Below, in pieces: positions 1-12,967 of a stretch of DNA of 64,000 nt. The first letter of the stretch is position 1; each line of letters starts with the position of its first letter. The DNA comes from Linyphia triangularis. Its lineage: Eukaryota; Arthropoda; Arachnida; Araneae; Linyphiidae. The notes under the pieces were generated by a model, which saw nothing but the letters and a program-made list of their open reading frames with translations, did no database searches and had not been told where the DNA came from. The translations under genes and the position numbers were made by a program. The stretch spans positions 49,678,569 through 49,742,568 of the forward strand of contig OZ021723.1 of assembly GCA_963978545.1 (NCBI GenBank), in the 5' to 3' direction.

Positions 1-68
1 TTTATCTTATTTTATTTATTAATTAATAGCGATTATACAAGTTAGAAAAAGGTGGCAACACCTAAAGC

Positions 69-130
69 ATTCGAGAAGTTTCGAGATATTTCGTTTCCGA
101 TGAATTGGCTGGAAATTTCGAGAATGTCTC
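69..130 (+). promoter_or_regulatory. Two heat-shock-element-like arrays
   Basis: Positions 69-83 read aTTCgaGAAgtTTCg, which exactly fits the nTTCnnGAAnnTTCn heat-shock element. The periodicity continues as GAt at 85-87 and TTC at 90-92. A second array at 112-129 reads GAA, TTC, GAA, TCT at the same 5-bp spacing. Both lie within about 70 bp upstream of the TATA box at 140, the usual place for HSF binding sites. That HSF binds here is inferred from sequence alone. Confidence 0.55.
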
Positions 131-139
131 ACGCGCTTG

Positions 140-150
140 TATATAAAAAG
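140..150 (+). promoter_or_regulatory. TATA box
   Basis: TATATAAAAAG lies 10 bp after the second heat-shock-like array. It would place transcription start near 165-175, followed by about 225 bp of R-U5-like sequence up to the LTR end. Confidence 0.5.
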
Positions 151-656
151 ACTGGAGAACGGGAAAGTTTTCAGATTGACTTCGGAGTTCGTTGAAAGCT
201 GATCGCTTTGTTTACCTATTGGAGTGAGCTTGTACAATCGCTGAATTCGAAGTTATTTTCGTTGAAGCTTGTGTTGAAGCTTGAGCGGAATTAAATTGTT
301 GCCTGTGAATAAATTTTGTGAGTTTTCTGAAGAGAGAATAAATATGTTTAAACCGTGAAAACTGTTCCATCATTGCCTCAGTGGAAAAATTCGTAACAGT
401 ATCTTCACTGACATTAGATAACTTTGATGTGTTACAGTCAATGGTATACTTGTATTTGTGGTACGTAAGACAACGCCTCAAAAACCATGACATACACATT
501 AAACGTCATTTACATAAAGTATGTAATGTATACATCATATGAGTTAAAGGTTTTTTACAAAATTTCAAAACAACAAAATTTTGTATACGAAAATTGACCC
601 CCATTTTACAAAGTTATTGCAATTAATGTCAAGTAGAACTCCATAAGTGATGTTAT

Positions 657-1403
657 GTACAGGATGGTTATAAAGAAACTTTGCCGATATATGGAACTCT
701 AAAGGCAGTCTCGTTCAACAGATCGAGGTGAGATTTCAGGTATAGTTATTCAGAGATATAAGGTCGGAATTCTGTGAATTTCGGCAAAATGGCGCTCACG
801 ATTACCCCGGTTATAGTTACGAATAGCAACGCCTATTTTTTCCTATCTAGAAATGATCACCGCATGCGAAAACCCTAAAGAGCGTTGGAATGGTACGTGT
901 ATCACAAAAAATGGACGCACAAAATACAGATCTGCGAACTGCCAACAAAAACACTATCGGAGCAATAGAGGCCGCTCTCCAAATATTCAGCTTAGAAAAC
1001 CGATTAAATTGCCTGTGATGGCACTCGTGAACTTTGGCCTCTGTCAAATGCAAATTTCCATCGTGCGCCTTAATCGAGTTTTTGTTGGCCGTTCGCAGAG
1101 CTTTTTTTTTTTTGGGGGGGGGGGTGCATAATGCGTCCGTTTTTTATGATACACGTACCATTCCATCTCTCTAGGGTTTCCTTATGCGCTGAACATTTTG
1201 CGACAGGAAAAAGTAGACGTTGTCATTTGAAAATGTCGTGCATGTAACTATAACCATAACCGTGAGCGCCATTTGTTGAAATTCACAGATTCTCGAGCTC
1301 ATACCTCTGAATAACTATACCTGAAATCTCATCTCGATCTGTTAAACGGAACGGAAGCTAAAGGCCCATATATCGGCAAAGTTTCTTTATGACCACCTTG
1401 TAC
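657..1403. mobile_element. Foldback MITE with long inverted repeats
   Basis: The outer arms, 657 to about 820 and 1240 to 1403, are inverted copies of each other with scattered mismatches. Both start GTACAGG or GTACAAG and share the stretch AAAGAAACTTTGCCGATATATGG. The inverted symmetry then continues inward: 855-925 pairs with 1126-1190 (shared GGAATGGTACGTGTATCA), and 930-952 pairs with 1078-1102 (shared GCGAAC then GCCAACAAAAAC). Only about 120 bp in the centre is unpaired, so nearly the whole element is palindromic. It has no coding capacity; the open frames are consequences of the repeat. A target duplication is not clear. A related right arm lies at the end of the window. Confidence 0.75.
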
Positions 1404-4400
1404 TTCATATATTGAAAATGCATTCCCAAAATAATGCATGCCACTTGTAAACTGGAAGGCGATATCGAATTTATTCTAACAAAATAATCTTTGGAAAAGT
1501 GTTGAAAGGTTTATTATAATACTATCTAAAATTCTTAATGTTCCCCGTGCTCAAATAGCTGTGGACCGACATTGTCCAATACAAACAACCAGGTTCAGTG
1601 TATTGCAAATTGTGAGTATCCTTTCACTCCTATCCTCGATTTCTGACTCAGTTTGGCCTTTGTGTTGCCCTTGCGCCTAATAAATTTGAAAAACATCCAA
1701 CCAACCTATCCTGGATTTCACCACTTTAATATTCGAAACACCGGGAAAAAATTGTCTTTCAGATAAATTAAGATTTTTTAGTCTAAATACCTTTAAAAAT
1801 ATTTCAAACTGGATCAATAAATCTCAAATTAGGATCATAACCATTACATGTGGGTAAGGGAAATGGGGGTGGGTTTTTGGAAATTTCATGTTGACAGTGA
1901 TGTTTCTCTTGCTTTGAAGATCAAATGTGCAACTTGTTCTTCCTCAAGATCGGATTAACACTGTAGATTTGAATAACTTCCCCCTTTCCCCACACCTTTC
2001 CCAAAAAAACTCACACTTACTATTCCTTATATAGTTTGGTATGTTGTGCTAAAAATTATGGCATGCTTTTTTATAGAGTATTTTGTCTCTAAATTCGAAG
2101 TTCAATTAGTTGCGAATAACTTACCTTTTTGCACATAAATATTATAGTTTGGTTTAATGCTAAAGTAATCCATTTCATTTTTAATCCCGCTTAGGAAAAA
2201 AAACCTTGCATTTTCAAGTATACTTTCCTTCTTGAACAAACGATTATTGTTCAAAAAATGAGTAATATTTGCAGAAATTATTGCTGAAAAACCATACAAC
2301 ATCAGTGAAAAACCACAAAAAAAATCATTAAATTAAATCCAGCAATTTTGATAAAAATATATACTCGAAGTAACTACTTTTAAGAAGTAGGTTCCTGGAT
2401 TGAATTGTTACAAAAACATTAAGTTTTACTATTAACACACGTTTCAAGAAAAATCTAAATCTTTTCTTTTTTAGTTAGGAAAAGTGTTAAAAAGTATTTA
2501 AAAATTAAATAATTAACAAATTGTTTTTAATAACAGTTGTGTTTTGCAATGCAATTATAGTATCCATGAATGCCTATATGATTACTTTCAGGGAGATGTA
2601 AGGCGACAAAAGTTTTTGTTTAATCCTTGATTTTTCGAAGATGGGAATTGGATTTCCTAATTGGATGTTAGTTAATAATTGTTCATTAATGTTCTGTTCA
2701 AATTGATGAATTAATATCCATATATATATTTTTCTTGTAAATTTTCCCACTTTTTTTCCCACGTTACTTTATTTTTCGAAATCCAGAGGAGAAGGAGGGC
2801 AAGTGCATGTTTCTTATGTCCCTGACATTGTATCTATTATAAAAATTGCATTGCTTCGCGTAGGGAATTTTCTGTAGTAGCAATAGTCCGCCAGAATTTT
2901 AAAAAGAAGAATTTTTTCAGAATTTGTTTTTTGATCAACCTGTATACAATTCATTATACAAAAGTCACCAATTTGATCAATAATTTTCATCTATTTAATT
3001 CCGTGTTAAAGTGCTATTTTCCAACCACATTTACACGTTTAATTTTTTTTTTCTTTTCGAAACTGCAATTTGAAAATATAAAAAAAAAAAAAAAATGTAT
3101 CGAAATGAAAATTCAGTAAACTGAGAATCAGTTTACTGAATTGGTTTAAGATTGTCGGGGAAACTTCTATCTATCTGCAAGGTATAAAAGTCTCCCCCCT
3201 CCCCCCTGCCCCCAAATAAAAACGCTTCCAAAAATAATTTCCTTTGTTTGGAGAGGAAGGGTTAATTTACTAAAAAGAAATGAAAAATTAAATGTATTTG
3301 AAAGAACTTTAACTATAATGTGATGGGAATTAAAATTTGACATTAAGTACGTATTAATAAAATGCCATAAAATATTAAAAATTGTTTAGACGGTAATTTA
3401 AAAATAATTTAAACTAATTTCACATTAAATAAAACAATTCACAATTAAATAAAAAAAATGCATTAACAATTAGTTTTACATTAATTAATAATTAATTATG
3501 CAGGAATTATTCATATATTAATTAAAAATTATGTATACGTTAATTTTACATTAATAAAAATTAGTTAACAATTTATTAGCACCTTAATTTATATTTTCTA
3601 CATTTACACCGGACATGCCTTGATTTCAGTCGGCAAAAGGATGTCTACGCCCCCCCAACCAAAATTCTTAGCGACGGCCCTGGGTATGGTTTATCTTTGT
3701 ATATTTATAACGAAAGAATTATAATTACTGAATTACATAAAAAAAACAGACGAAAAGATGTCTTATCACCTTGGATGTTTTTAAATTATTATCTATTGTT
3801 TGTTGTTTGTTCAGAGACATATATTTAAGGTGATGTTCTACCAAATGACTAGCAGTTTAACGTAGTTCACTATCTTCCGATTAATTTGTATAGGATTATA
3901 TCAAAGGATTTAACAGACAGAATTAGCAGGACTAACAACGGGCATAGTTTATATTAGTTTTTATAGTTTTTAATAAGTTGGAAATCAAATTTTCAATCAA
4001 ATATGATTTATGCTTTTTAGTCAGGTAATATTTCCAAGAATTAAAAAAAAAAAACAAAAAAAAAAAAAAAAAACTTCTGTGCATTTACATTTTGAAATAT
4101 TGTGTTAATAACAAATAATTGGCATACATTTTATTTAGGACATTTTGATGTTTTTGAAAATCAGTCATTTAGATACAAATTACAACTTGTTAAAAATATG
4201 TGTTTCCAAGTATTTTATGTGCAGGGTATTTCATTTACATCTCTCTGTATAGGTGTATTCCATAATTTATTCGTTTCTTCAAATCTCGTGATCCATACCT
4301 TAAAACATAGTCTTTGAGCATTCCTAAGTCGTTAATAAGCCCTAGGGATTCCTATACCTAAACCAATAAAATCCGGAAGCAAAGCGGAAGAAATTTTATT

Positions 4401-6785
4401 ACGATTCGGAATCTTTAACGGGTCGCAAAATAAATAACACAAGAAAAAAGAATTACACTCATAAGCTACGGTATATGAGACAAATAAAAAATAGCATAAG
4501 AAAATGCCGAGAAAAAGTTAAATCACACCTTACCGGTTGAATGGAATTGAGGTCGACTTTTCTTCGCATCGATCTCTTAAACTTTTTGAACCCCCATTTT
4601 TTTCCCCTTTTATTTTTTCCAACCCTTTTCGACGGGGCTGAAAAATAACAGCTGAACTAAATTTGATTTCGATACAATATAAAAAGAAAAGAAACTTTGT
4701 GCACTTCTTTGCGCTCCTTCCGGCATTATTGTGAGGAAAGAAAGCAAGAAAAACTCCAAGGAGATGAATGAAGGAGTAAAGGAAAGAGAAGGTTTTCTGA
4801 AGCAGGAGAGATGGCCATACTTTATTTTTGTGAGTAGCCATTTTATCTGCCCCGGGACGTTTCTTAAAACTCTTATTTACTCATTTAGGAATATTGTTCT
4901 ACAAGTTCCGCTTATTAGGAAGGAGGTGGGGCGTATCATTACCAAAACATCTAAACTTACAAGTTCTTGTCCTAAGAAATCATGGTTTTTTAAATAGGGC
5001 GATATTAATGCAAATCTTTCTAGTCTTTAAATATGCATATTTGGCCATACAGTTAATTTTCTTTACTAAGGTTAAATTTTTATTTTTGCTAACTAATGTT
5101 ATGTGAAGCTATAATAAAATTCGCCGAATAATTATTTTCCGAGTATTCCGTATTAAACCTATGGAGGTCTTATGAAAGAATATAATGGAAGATATCATAC
5201 TTTAAAAAGATACAGATTATAAGTAAATTTATAATGAAAATAATAATAGCACATGGCTATGGTTACATTTTTAAAATACATCAAAAATAAATATATCACT
5301 TAATAGTAACTGCGAAAGTCAGCTAATTATTAAGGATAATCCTGATATTAATTTAACTATAAATAAGCTTTGATAGTTTCATCCTGCAACTGAATGAAAG
5401 GAAATACATTTTTTTTTGGTAATATTAATGATAAATAGTCATATTATTTCTATAGAAACTGGTAAAAGTCTCACGTTATCTTTAAATTTTAATCTTGCAA
5501 AATTCTAGTTAAATTCCAATGGATCCAATCCAACCTGAAAAAGCACTGAGAGTTTAATGGATTGAAAGTTATTGAAAAGTCAACTTAACAACGAATTCTT
5601 TAATATCAAGCAAGTTTTGAAGAATCCCCTTCTGTCCTCAATGCATAACCAAGTTTTAATGAAAGCATTAAAATTATGAAAAATGAAGTCTATTTCAATA
5701 TCCACAAGAGTGAGTCATTTATAAAGGTTTGGTCATAATTGCAAAAAATTTCGGCCTGAATTTTATGGTATTACGAAGGGAAATCGGAACAATATTTCAA
5801 GTTTCAACCTTAAACAACAGAAGGGTTTTAACATTTATGATTAACTATTTCATCTTGAAAATATGAATTTAGATGCGAATATGTCCCGCATGTAGAAAAA
5901 AAGGAATTTAACACAATTCAAGATAAATGTCATTTTCTACAATAAAACAACGTGGCAAGTCATATTAAATTGAATTAGGGCATTCAATGACGTTTTCTCA
6001 AAAAGTTTTTTAGCCAACTGGTCAACTTGGCGACGTTCAACATTTTATTTATAAAAAACTCAAAATTAACATGATATTTGTTATATGTCATAAGTCTTAA
6101 TGTAAGGGCTTTGCAGCAAATAAATGTTGCTAAATTGTATTGCCTCTGAACCTGTTATTACTGCAACGTGAAGTTGGTAGATGAATGGTTTTAATGATAT
6201 TTGCTATCACTATCCCACATGTTTGAGGCTTTCCTTAATGTTTTTAACAAAACAACAGTATGGGATTGCAATTTTCTTATTGAAATGATGTTTCTCTATA
6301 ACTTTATAACTGATTTTTTAACACTTGGACATTCGGTGCTAGGCACCAAAAACCCTTGACGTTCTGCGATTCTGAAAGATTTCAGCTTCTAAATATTTTG
6401 TATTACCAATGCTTCTTTGAAATTAAGCAATTTTTAAAGTTTTAGAGTATTTTGCATTTGCTACAACTTTGGTATTTTTTTTATGTAAAGAGTTCAGCAT
6501 CAAAGTAAGAATTTTTTATACATTCCTTATTTTTAGGATATCCAATAGCACTTAACGGGCCTTATTTATGAAATAACATCATGGCTCTTTTTGACCAATC
6601 CCAATTCTGTTGTGACTCTTGAGTTGATCTTCATAACTTGTATCCTGGATAGACTGCTTAACGTTGGGAAAACGAGCCGTTGCCACGGCGGAAACGAGAT
6701 GCTCGGATGGAGGAATTTGTATTGCAAATGTAGATGATTTTCTTCGATCTTTATGGTACATTCGCGTTACTTTTAATATTTAACA
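1404..6785. other. AT-rich sequence without a recognised gene
   Basis: I see no domain-bearing reading frame and no convincing exon here. The stretch near 1600-1700 (GCGCCTAATAAA, then CATCCAACCAACC) resembles the tail of a tRNA-derived SINE, but no A or B box is visible. There is a perfect 15-bp hairpin at 3110-3142, very AT-rich AATTAAT-type DNA at 3300-3600 and short poly-A runs at 3078 and 4045-4072. Frames at 4530-5106 are compositional. Confidence 0.4.
3110..3142. repeat. Perfect 15-bp inverted repeat, 3-nt loop
   Basis: AATTCAGTAAACTGA (3110-3124) is followed by GAA and then its exact reverse complement (3128-3142). It is not preceded by a coding region, so a terminator role has no support. 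It may be a remnant of a transposon end. Confidence 0.8.
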
Positions 6786-8700
6786 AGCAAAAAAAAAAAT
6801 AATAATAATAATAATAATAATAATAAGAATAAGAATAAAACACATTTGAAGAAAATAGTTTAAACAATAAATAAAATTGATCAAAATAATTCTTAGTATA
6901 GGATTTGTATATTTGGAACAAACATTTGAGATTAGTTACTGTCGATATCTATAAACGTGTTTTATCCTTATTGATTTGAATTTAGTTCTTTAAATTTTAA
7001 ATTACATAAATTAACTGTCTTAAAAATAAATTACTATCTTTCCGTTATGAGAATACAGTAAACAAATTAAATAGACTTTAAAAATATATTTATTTTAGGA
7101 GTAGAAATTAAAGATAATTGAAGAAATACAGTAAACCAGTTGAAAATAAGTAATAAGATTGCAAAATGCAAATTCGTTTATACTATAACTAATGTAATAC
7201 AAAAAATAAATTTAAATTTCAAAGACATATATTTGATTCATTAATTCTGACGTGGGTCTCTGAAAAAATCTTAATTGTAGTGCATTAATTAATAAAAATT
7301 GGGGTTTCTTGTAAAATAAAATTGACCAACTGGATTACTTTTGGTACCATTTTAGCTTAAAAACTAAATCAAATTATTTGCCAATGAAACAAATTAAATC
7401 AGCTTAACATTTACTCAATAAATCCGTCTAATATACAACAATTTATTTAAACAAGTATAGAGTAAAATCCGAATGCGTTTTACAATAAATAATAAAGTGT
7501 ATTCTAAGAGATGAAATTTGATAATTAGAAAACTATGAAGAAACCCGCGCCTTCCTGACTCATAAACACTTCACTTTCTCTTAATAAAATAATAACTTTT
7601 AAATAAATAAAAATAAATTAACTTTTTTAATTTAGTACAAACATTTGTAAGCGACTGCAAGAGGAAAGACAATTTCTCTCTAAAATTCAAGGGTTACATT
7701 TTTAAACAGAAATAAAACTGAAATACAAATTGCTTTCGACAGTTTGATGGGACTTCGAATTCCAGCAAACAGTTAAAGAAGACTTATCTTTTAAAATAAA
7801 TACTTAAATAATGAAGAAACTGATAAATTTTGCCGTTTGCAGTCCGCAGTATTATTATTAAATAAATTTAGAACAGAATAATAGCATTTTGAGTTATTGT
7901 TTCAATTTCCATTCCATCCTTTTTTTTTTTTTTTTTTTTTTTTTTAATACATTTACTATATGTTTATGAAAACGTATAAAAACATACATTAAATAAAACA
8001 TATCTAAAAAAAATTATCCAGTTATAAATAAACAGAGTAATTATTTTAATTATTAAAGCAGTGAACAAGTAGAGTTTTAATTTCGCTTCCTTTTAACAAT
8101 TCTTTGCCAAATGCCCTTAAAAATGAATAAAAACAAGGATTAAATAAATATAAATCAAGTGTTTTATTCTAGATCATAATATACTATTTGTTCTGAATTT
8201 AAAATATATTATTTATGGGGGTGGGGGGGATATGGAATTGCCATATAAAAGATCAATCATTAACCACGAGCGAGAAGGTCATTTTAGATATTTTTCAAAA
8301 ATAAATAATAATAAAAAAAAGCAGTAACGTATTTGAATGTCTATTTTTCACTTGCCAGTGAAAACTATTTTTAATATTTTCCGATCTAAGCTGTTGTTGC
8401 AATTATATGCAACACAGGAATAAACCACGATTCAGGAAATCGTGGCAGGAAAGCAAATATTCCTGCCAGCGCGTTTTTCGCCTTGCGTTGCATCGGAGCA
8501 GTCTATCCAGTTGTTTATCTATACCGATGGTTGTATCATATCTTGTATATGGTGGATCAAATTGAACGATCAAAGCTACTTCCCTTGAGCACAGTACGCA
8601 AAAAACTACATATCTTCTGTTTGCAAAGTCGTAGGCATGACGTTGAGGCATGATTAAAGATTTGGTTGGGGGAATGAAAGATTTCCAATTATCGATTTGG
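6786..8700. other. AT-rich sequence with short (AAT)n run
   Basis: An AAT trinucleotide run lies at about 6793-6832 and a poly-T run of 27 at 7919-7945. No exon was recognised. A minus-strand frame at 8403-8651 has no match I know, and an overlapping hydrophobic frame near 8400-8480 was considered and rejected as a beat C-terminal exon. Confidence 0.35.
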
Positions 8701-8714
8701 CAAAAATAACTAGC

Positions 8715-9040
8715 TTACAATTTATATTGAACTCTAACTTTGAAAACTTCAATACGAAAATTTATTTTTTACCTTTCATTCGATCTTAGTATATACTAAA
8801 TATTATATTTCAGTTCATTATGTTGAAAAACTCGCTACTTATGACTAGTTGAGGCAACTTTTAATCACTGGAAGCTTCTCCTTCACTTTTAGCTCAAGAT
8901 CTGAAAATAAATTTCAGGTCCTGAGCTATAAGTGGAGGAAAACGAACTGCAAAAAACGTGCGTTTCAGGACCCTATGGATACTAGTCCAAAATTTACTCT
9001 GTAACTACTTAGATTTACTGTATCACATTTAACAAAAAGA
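8715..9040 (+). repeat. Diverged copy of repeat family B
   Basis: This segment aligns, with many substitutions, to 11815-12125. Shared landmarks are the AACTTCAATACGAA or TTTCAATACGAA motif, the phrase CATTATGTTGAAAAAC then CACTTATGA or CTACTTATGA, and an end reading GTCCAAAATT or GTCTAAAATT followed by ACTTAGATTTA or ACTTGGATTTA. It is the internal part of the family whose ends are seen at 11641 and 13630. Confidence 0.55.
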
Positions 9041-11090
9041 TAATTCAAAATTAGTTACAAACTTAATCAGAAATGAATTTTAGCAAAGCTGAAAATGGGC
9101 CAACTTCATACGCAGTCCAATTAAGGTCGGAAACAAATATTAACGTATATTAGTGTTGATAATAAAATTGACTAATATAAAATTGTTATGTTATGGTTTT
9201 ATTTGACATTGGTAAAACACTTCTATTATGTTAATTAAGTCATGCTTTTTCTTAGACGTTTCACTTATCTAAGTAAGAAAGGCTTATTTTTGTATTTAAT
9301 TAATACATTTTTTTTTTTTTTGAAATTTTGTGTACATTTAATGTACACAAAATGGAACATTGCATATGAATTCAAATTTTACCATTAAATTATCTAAGAT
9401 ACGATTACAAAATTTACTACTGCATTATCTGAGAATGATGAAATGTTTTCCTGTAAATAATCTCCTCCCCATAAAATTCCATCATCGCGTATACTTGCTA
9501 TAATTTTTACTTCAGGTTATCTATTAAATAATTGTCTAATATCTTTATTTTTGCTTCTTTCTGAAATATTCATAAATTTCCCAGTGACCTATGAGACCAA
9601 ATTTTTTTTTATAATTTTACTATAGATTCGAACGTAATCTGGATTATTGTTATTATTGGCATAGTTATTATTTTGTTTGTCATGTTGCAATAAGATCTAA
9701 ATAAAGGCTATACTATCGAATGCTATAAGAATTCTATGAATACATTTATTTAATGAGAATGGAGTGTAATATACTTTTCAAACTTTCATAGAAAACAATA
9801 TCTCAAATTCATCTAGAATATATATTGTAATACAATGATATGTTATAACATAAGCGTGTTATCAGAATGAAATTTAATTAACAGGAATAGCTTAAACATA
9901 ACTCTTAACTTCTGGATATACAAAAACAATTAATAAAATGCTGACGAATAAGTATTCATCCCTTTGATTTCGTAACTGAAAGAATAAGTTTTACATAGTC
10001 CTAATTTGAAATAAATTTATTTTTAAAGTACAGCATCTATAAGGATAAAGTTCTGGAGGAAATTTAAAAACTCAATCATTTCTACTTTCCTAAATTTAAA
10101 GTTTCTTCCAATAGGTCTTTATTCTTTACAAACATATGACGATGCGTCGTAGAATTTCAAAAAATAACGCTGGAAGGCCAACTGTATTCCCATCATCCCA
10201 TCCAAACATTTCTAGCTCTTCACGTACATTTTGATATTCAGTTTTGACGATTCTACTTTTTTTCGCATATTGGTATTGGAAAACAAAGCTTTTTGCTTCT
10301 CTAAAATCTATACTAGTCATCTCATCGACATTGCGTTTCGGAACATTCTTTTTTTATTCCCCAGCAAATAAGTAAAAAAGTAGCGAAATTTTCCTTCCTT
10401 AGAGGCTTCGAAGACTTTTGTTTCTACAATTTTTTTGATGAAATCGGATTTTCGAACTCGAGAGACAAGTGCATTACTTACAAAAATGAAATTTTGTTAC
10501 TTCCGATGTCCTGGAATACACCAGAGAATGAGGTAAAGATGTGTTGTATAATCTGCATGAATTTTCGGAGTGAAAACGTGTGGTTGTTGCTTTGAAACGT
10601 AATAGAAAGTAGGGATTTGAACATCGAAGAAAAAAGTTGTCATTAGATGAAATCTAATAATGTTTTGAAAAAATGAAATGTACTGGTTGCTTTATATTTT
10701 TCTGAAAGTGAATGCAATTGATAATCTAATATTATTCAGGGATGTTTTTCTTTTAATAAAGTACATTCAGTTAACTTTCTTTTGATTTATGCTCACGATG
10801 ATAACTGGCCATTATTTGTCATATTAAACTTTATTGATCAATTGATTTTATTTCAACTTAAGTTAAATTGTTTATTTCAATTTTTTTCCCTATACGATTT
10901 CCGTCACTTACTGTGTGTATAAAATTAGCAATAATAGAAACTTTCCTATTTATTTTTTTAATTTGCAATTGATTTAAGGGCTTGGATATCTAATGAAAAT
11001 TTCAAGGAAGCTGTTGTAGTAAAATTTATTTCAAAGAAGATAACAAATGTTTTTTCTTTCTTTCCTATTGTATATTGTCACAAATTTATT
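9041..11090. other. AT-rich sequence without recognised features
   Basis: No exon, RNA gene or repeat was recognised up to the assembly gap. A minus-strand frame at 10126-10320 encodes a short peptide of unknown nature without a domain I recognise. Confidence 0.35.
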
Positions 11091-11290
11091 NNNNNNNNNN
11101 NNNNNNNNNNNNNNNNNNNNNNNNNNNNNNNNNNNNNNNNNNNNNNNNNNNNNNNNNNNNNNNNNNNNNNNNNNNNNNNNNNNNNNNNNNNNNNNNNNNN
11201 NNNNNNNNNNNNNNNNNNNNNNNNNNNNNNNNNNNNNNNNNNNNNNNNNNNNNNNNNNNNNNNNNNNNNNNNNNNNNNNNNNNNNNNNNN
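11091..11290. other. Assembly gap, 200 N
   Basis: Exactly 200 consecutive undetermined bases. The round number suggests a placeholder, so the true gap length is unknown. Reading frames running through it are meaningless. Confidence 0.99.
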
Positions 11291-12581
11291 TGCAGCGTAA
11301 GTTACAGCGGTATTTACAGTTTTAATATTGCTATCTAACGTGATAAACACTTTGTCCTTAATAATGAAACTTTAAATCTCAGAATTTCCGATGTTGTACC
11401 GAGTTTTACAGAGCTAATGTAATAATGCGTAGTGAAAACTAAATCGCTGATTTTACATATTCCTTGCTATGTACATAGACTTTCATTTAGGTAAGTGACG
11501 CTCATAAAAACTTAAGAACTGCGAATTTCCAAGAAAACATATTAATCAGTATAACAGCTATCGCGCAATGATTTTCTTTTATGTGAACAAGATGTTATTC
11601 AAATTTCTTCATTTTTTAATTTTTGCATAGCTGGCATTTTGTACAGTACCCCCCCCCAAAAAAAAAAAAACAGAACGATGGCTATATCTTCGGTTCTAAT
11701 TATCGTAGAATCTTACGGTTTGCACCAAAATGTTTTGCTTACGATTTTCTATATATCTGATGCAATTTTCTTTTCTTGAGGGACCGTTTACTAAGTAAAA
11801 GTAACGCTATCTTCGAAAATTTCAATACGAACCCTTATTTTTTATCATTCCACTCGATTCAGAATACATCATTTACCCTATATATCAAATTTCAATGCAT
11901 TATGTTGAAAAACACGTCACTTATGAGCGAAAATATTTCGACCATTTTTTGACCGATCTTCAGAGAGAATTTCCATAAAACGAAAGGTATTTTTAAGGTT
12001 CTTCTTCACAGAGGGAGAAATCGAACGGTCAATGTGGCGCGTTTCACGACGTTAAAAAATACAAGTATTAGTCTAAAATTGCATCGAAAGTACTTGGATT
12101 TATAATGTCATGTTTAAGATTAATACAAAAATAGCAAGTAAACGTAAAAGTAACATAATTTATTTACAACATTAAAGATGTGCATTCTTCACACGAAATA
12201 AATAAAATATCGAAAACTGTAATTGCAGAAATATAACGAATACTGCTGATAATTAGAAATTAATAAATATTAAATGTAGGCATTAGTAAACAATATTTAG
12301 CAAGGCATGAATATTTTACAGAAATATTTCACTATAAACACAAATGTAACTAGATCGTTGAAATTATTTATAAAATGAAAAAGTCACATGATTCAGTAAA
12401 ATTTTTACAGGATAACTTATTGAAATTGCTTAAAAAATGTTATTTTAAATAAATGGAATTTAAGAAAGTGAATTAAATAAAAAAAATTGATAGTTTACAG
12501 AAAAAATAATTAATAATTTAAAAAACTAAAAAACACGCTTTAATAGAAAATCAAACTAAAAAGTAGAAAATAATCAATAGA

Positions 12582-12917
12582 TTAAAAAACTAAGAAACAC
12601 GCTTTAATAGAAAAGTGAACTAAAAAGTAGAAGATAATTTTAAATAAGTTTGAAATAAGAATAGAGTGATTAACAAGAAATATTTATTTTATCGTAAAAA
12701 AGCGTGGGGTGCTTTTTAAGATATTTTCATAATGGCTCTACTTTTACTAATATCTGTAATTAAATATTTACAAAAATTGACATCAAGCACCCCACGCTTT
12801 TTTACGATAAAATAAATATTTCTTGTTAATCACTCTATTCTTATTTCAAACTTATTTAAAATTATCTTCTACTTTTTAGTTCACTTTCCTATTAAAGCGT
12901 GTTTCTTAGTTTTTTAA
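12582..12917. repeat. Near-perfect 133-bp inverted repeat with 70-bp loop
   Basis: 12582-12714 and 12785-12917 are reverse complements over 133 bp. By eye I find a single mismatch (TAGAAAAG against TAGGAAAG). The arms end at the loop side with GCGTGGGGTGCTT. The spacer at 12715-12784 is unrelated sequence. Such arm identity points to recent formation or gene conversion, or to structural constraint. Confidence 0.85.
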
Positions 12918-12924
12918 ACTATTG

Positions 12925-12967
12925 GTTATACGATAATTGAACGTTATGCGATTTTCCACACCTCTAG
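12925..12967 (-). mobile_element. Fragment of family H, CTAG end only
   Basis: The segment ends ATTTTCCACACCTCTAG, like the terminal GATGTTCCACACCCCTAG of the complete family H copies. Only the last 40 or so bases are present, directly beside the hairpin arm. The next base is T, as at other copies. Confidence 0.4.

Larger units (their letters stand above)
1..398 (+). mobile_element. LTR-like sequence, left end outside the window
   Basis: This stretch has the layout of a retrotransposon LTR read on the plus strand. Two heat-shock-like arrays lie at 69-93 and 111-130, a TATA box at 140-150, a likely transcript start near 165-175, AATAAA signals near 308 and 346, and a terminus ending CGTAACA at 392-398, a typical LTR 3' end. 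No primer-binding site or coding region follows directly, so it is more likely a solo LTR or fragment than a full element. The reading frames across it carry no recognisable domain. The alternative is a cellular heat-shock promoter with its 5' UTR, but the CGTAACA end and the poly(A) signals favour an LTR. The left boundary and target duplication are off the window. Confidence 0.5.

Noticed and set aside
1..400. A cellular hsp70 promoter and 5' UTR
   Set aside because: The AATAAA signals and CGTAACA end fit an LTR better, and no hsp70 coding sequence follows.
3110..3142. Perfect hairpin as a transcription terminator
   Set aside because: The genome is eukaryotic, and no transcript or gene is seen upstream.
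8400..8500. Hydrophobic minus-strand frame (ALAGIFAFLPRF...) as the C-terminal exon of the beat-like gene
   Set aside because: The only AG upstream lacks a pyrimidine tract and would give the wrong frame for the phase-1 donor at 15228.
11047..11350. Open frames across 11091-11290
   Set aside because: They run through 200 undetermined bases.
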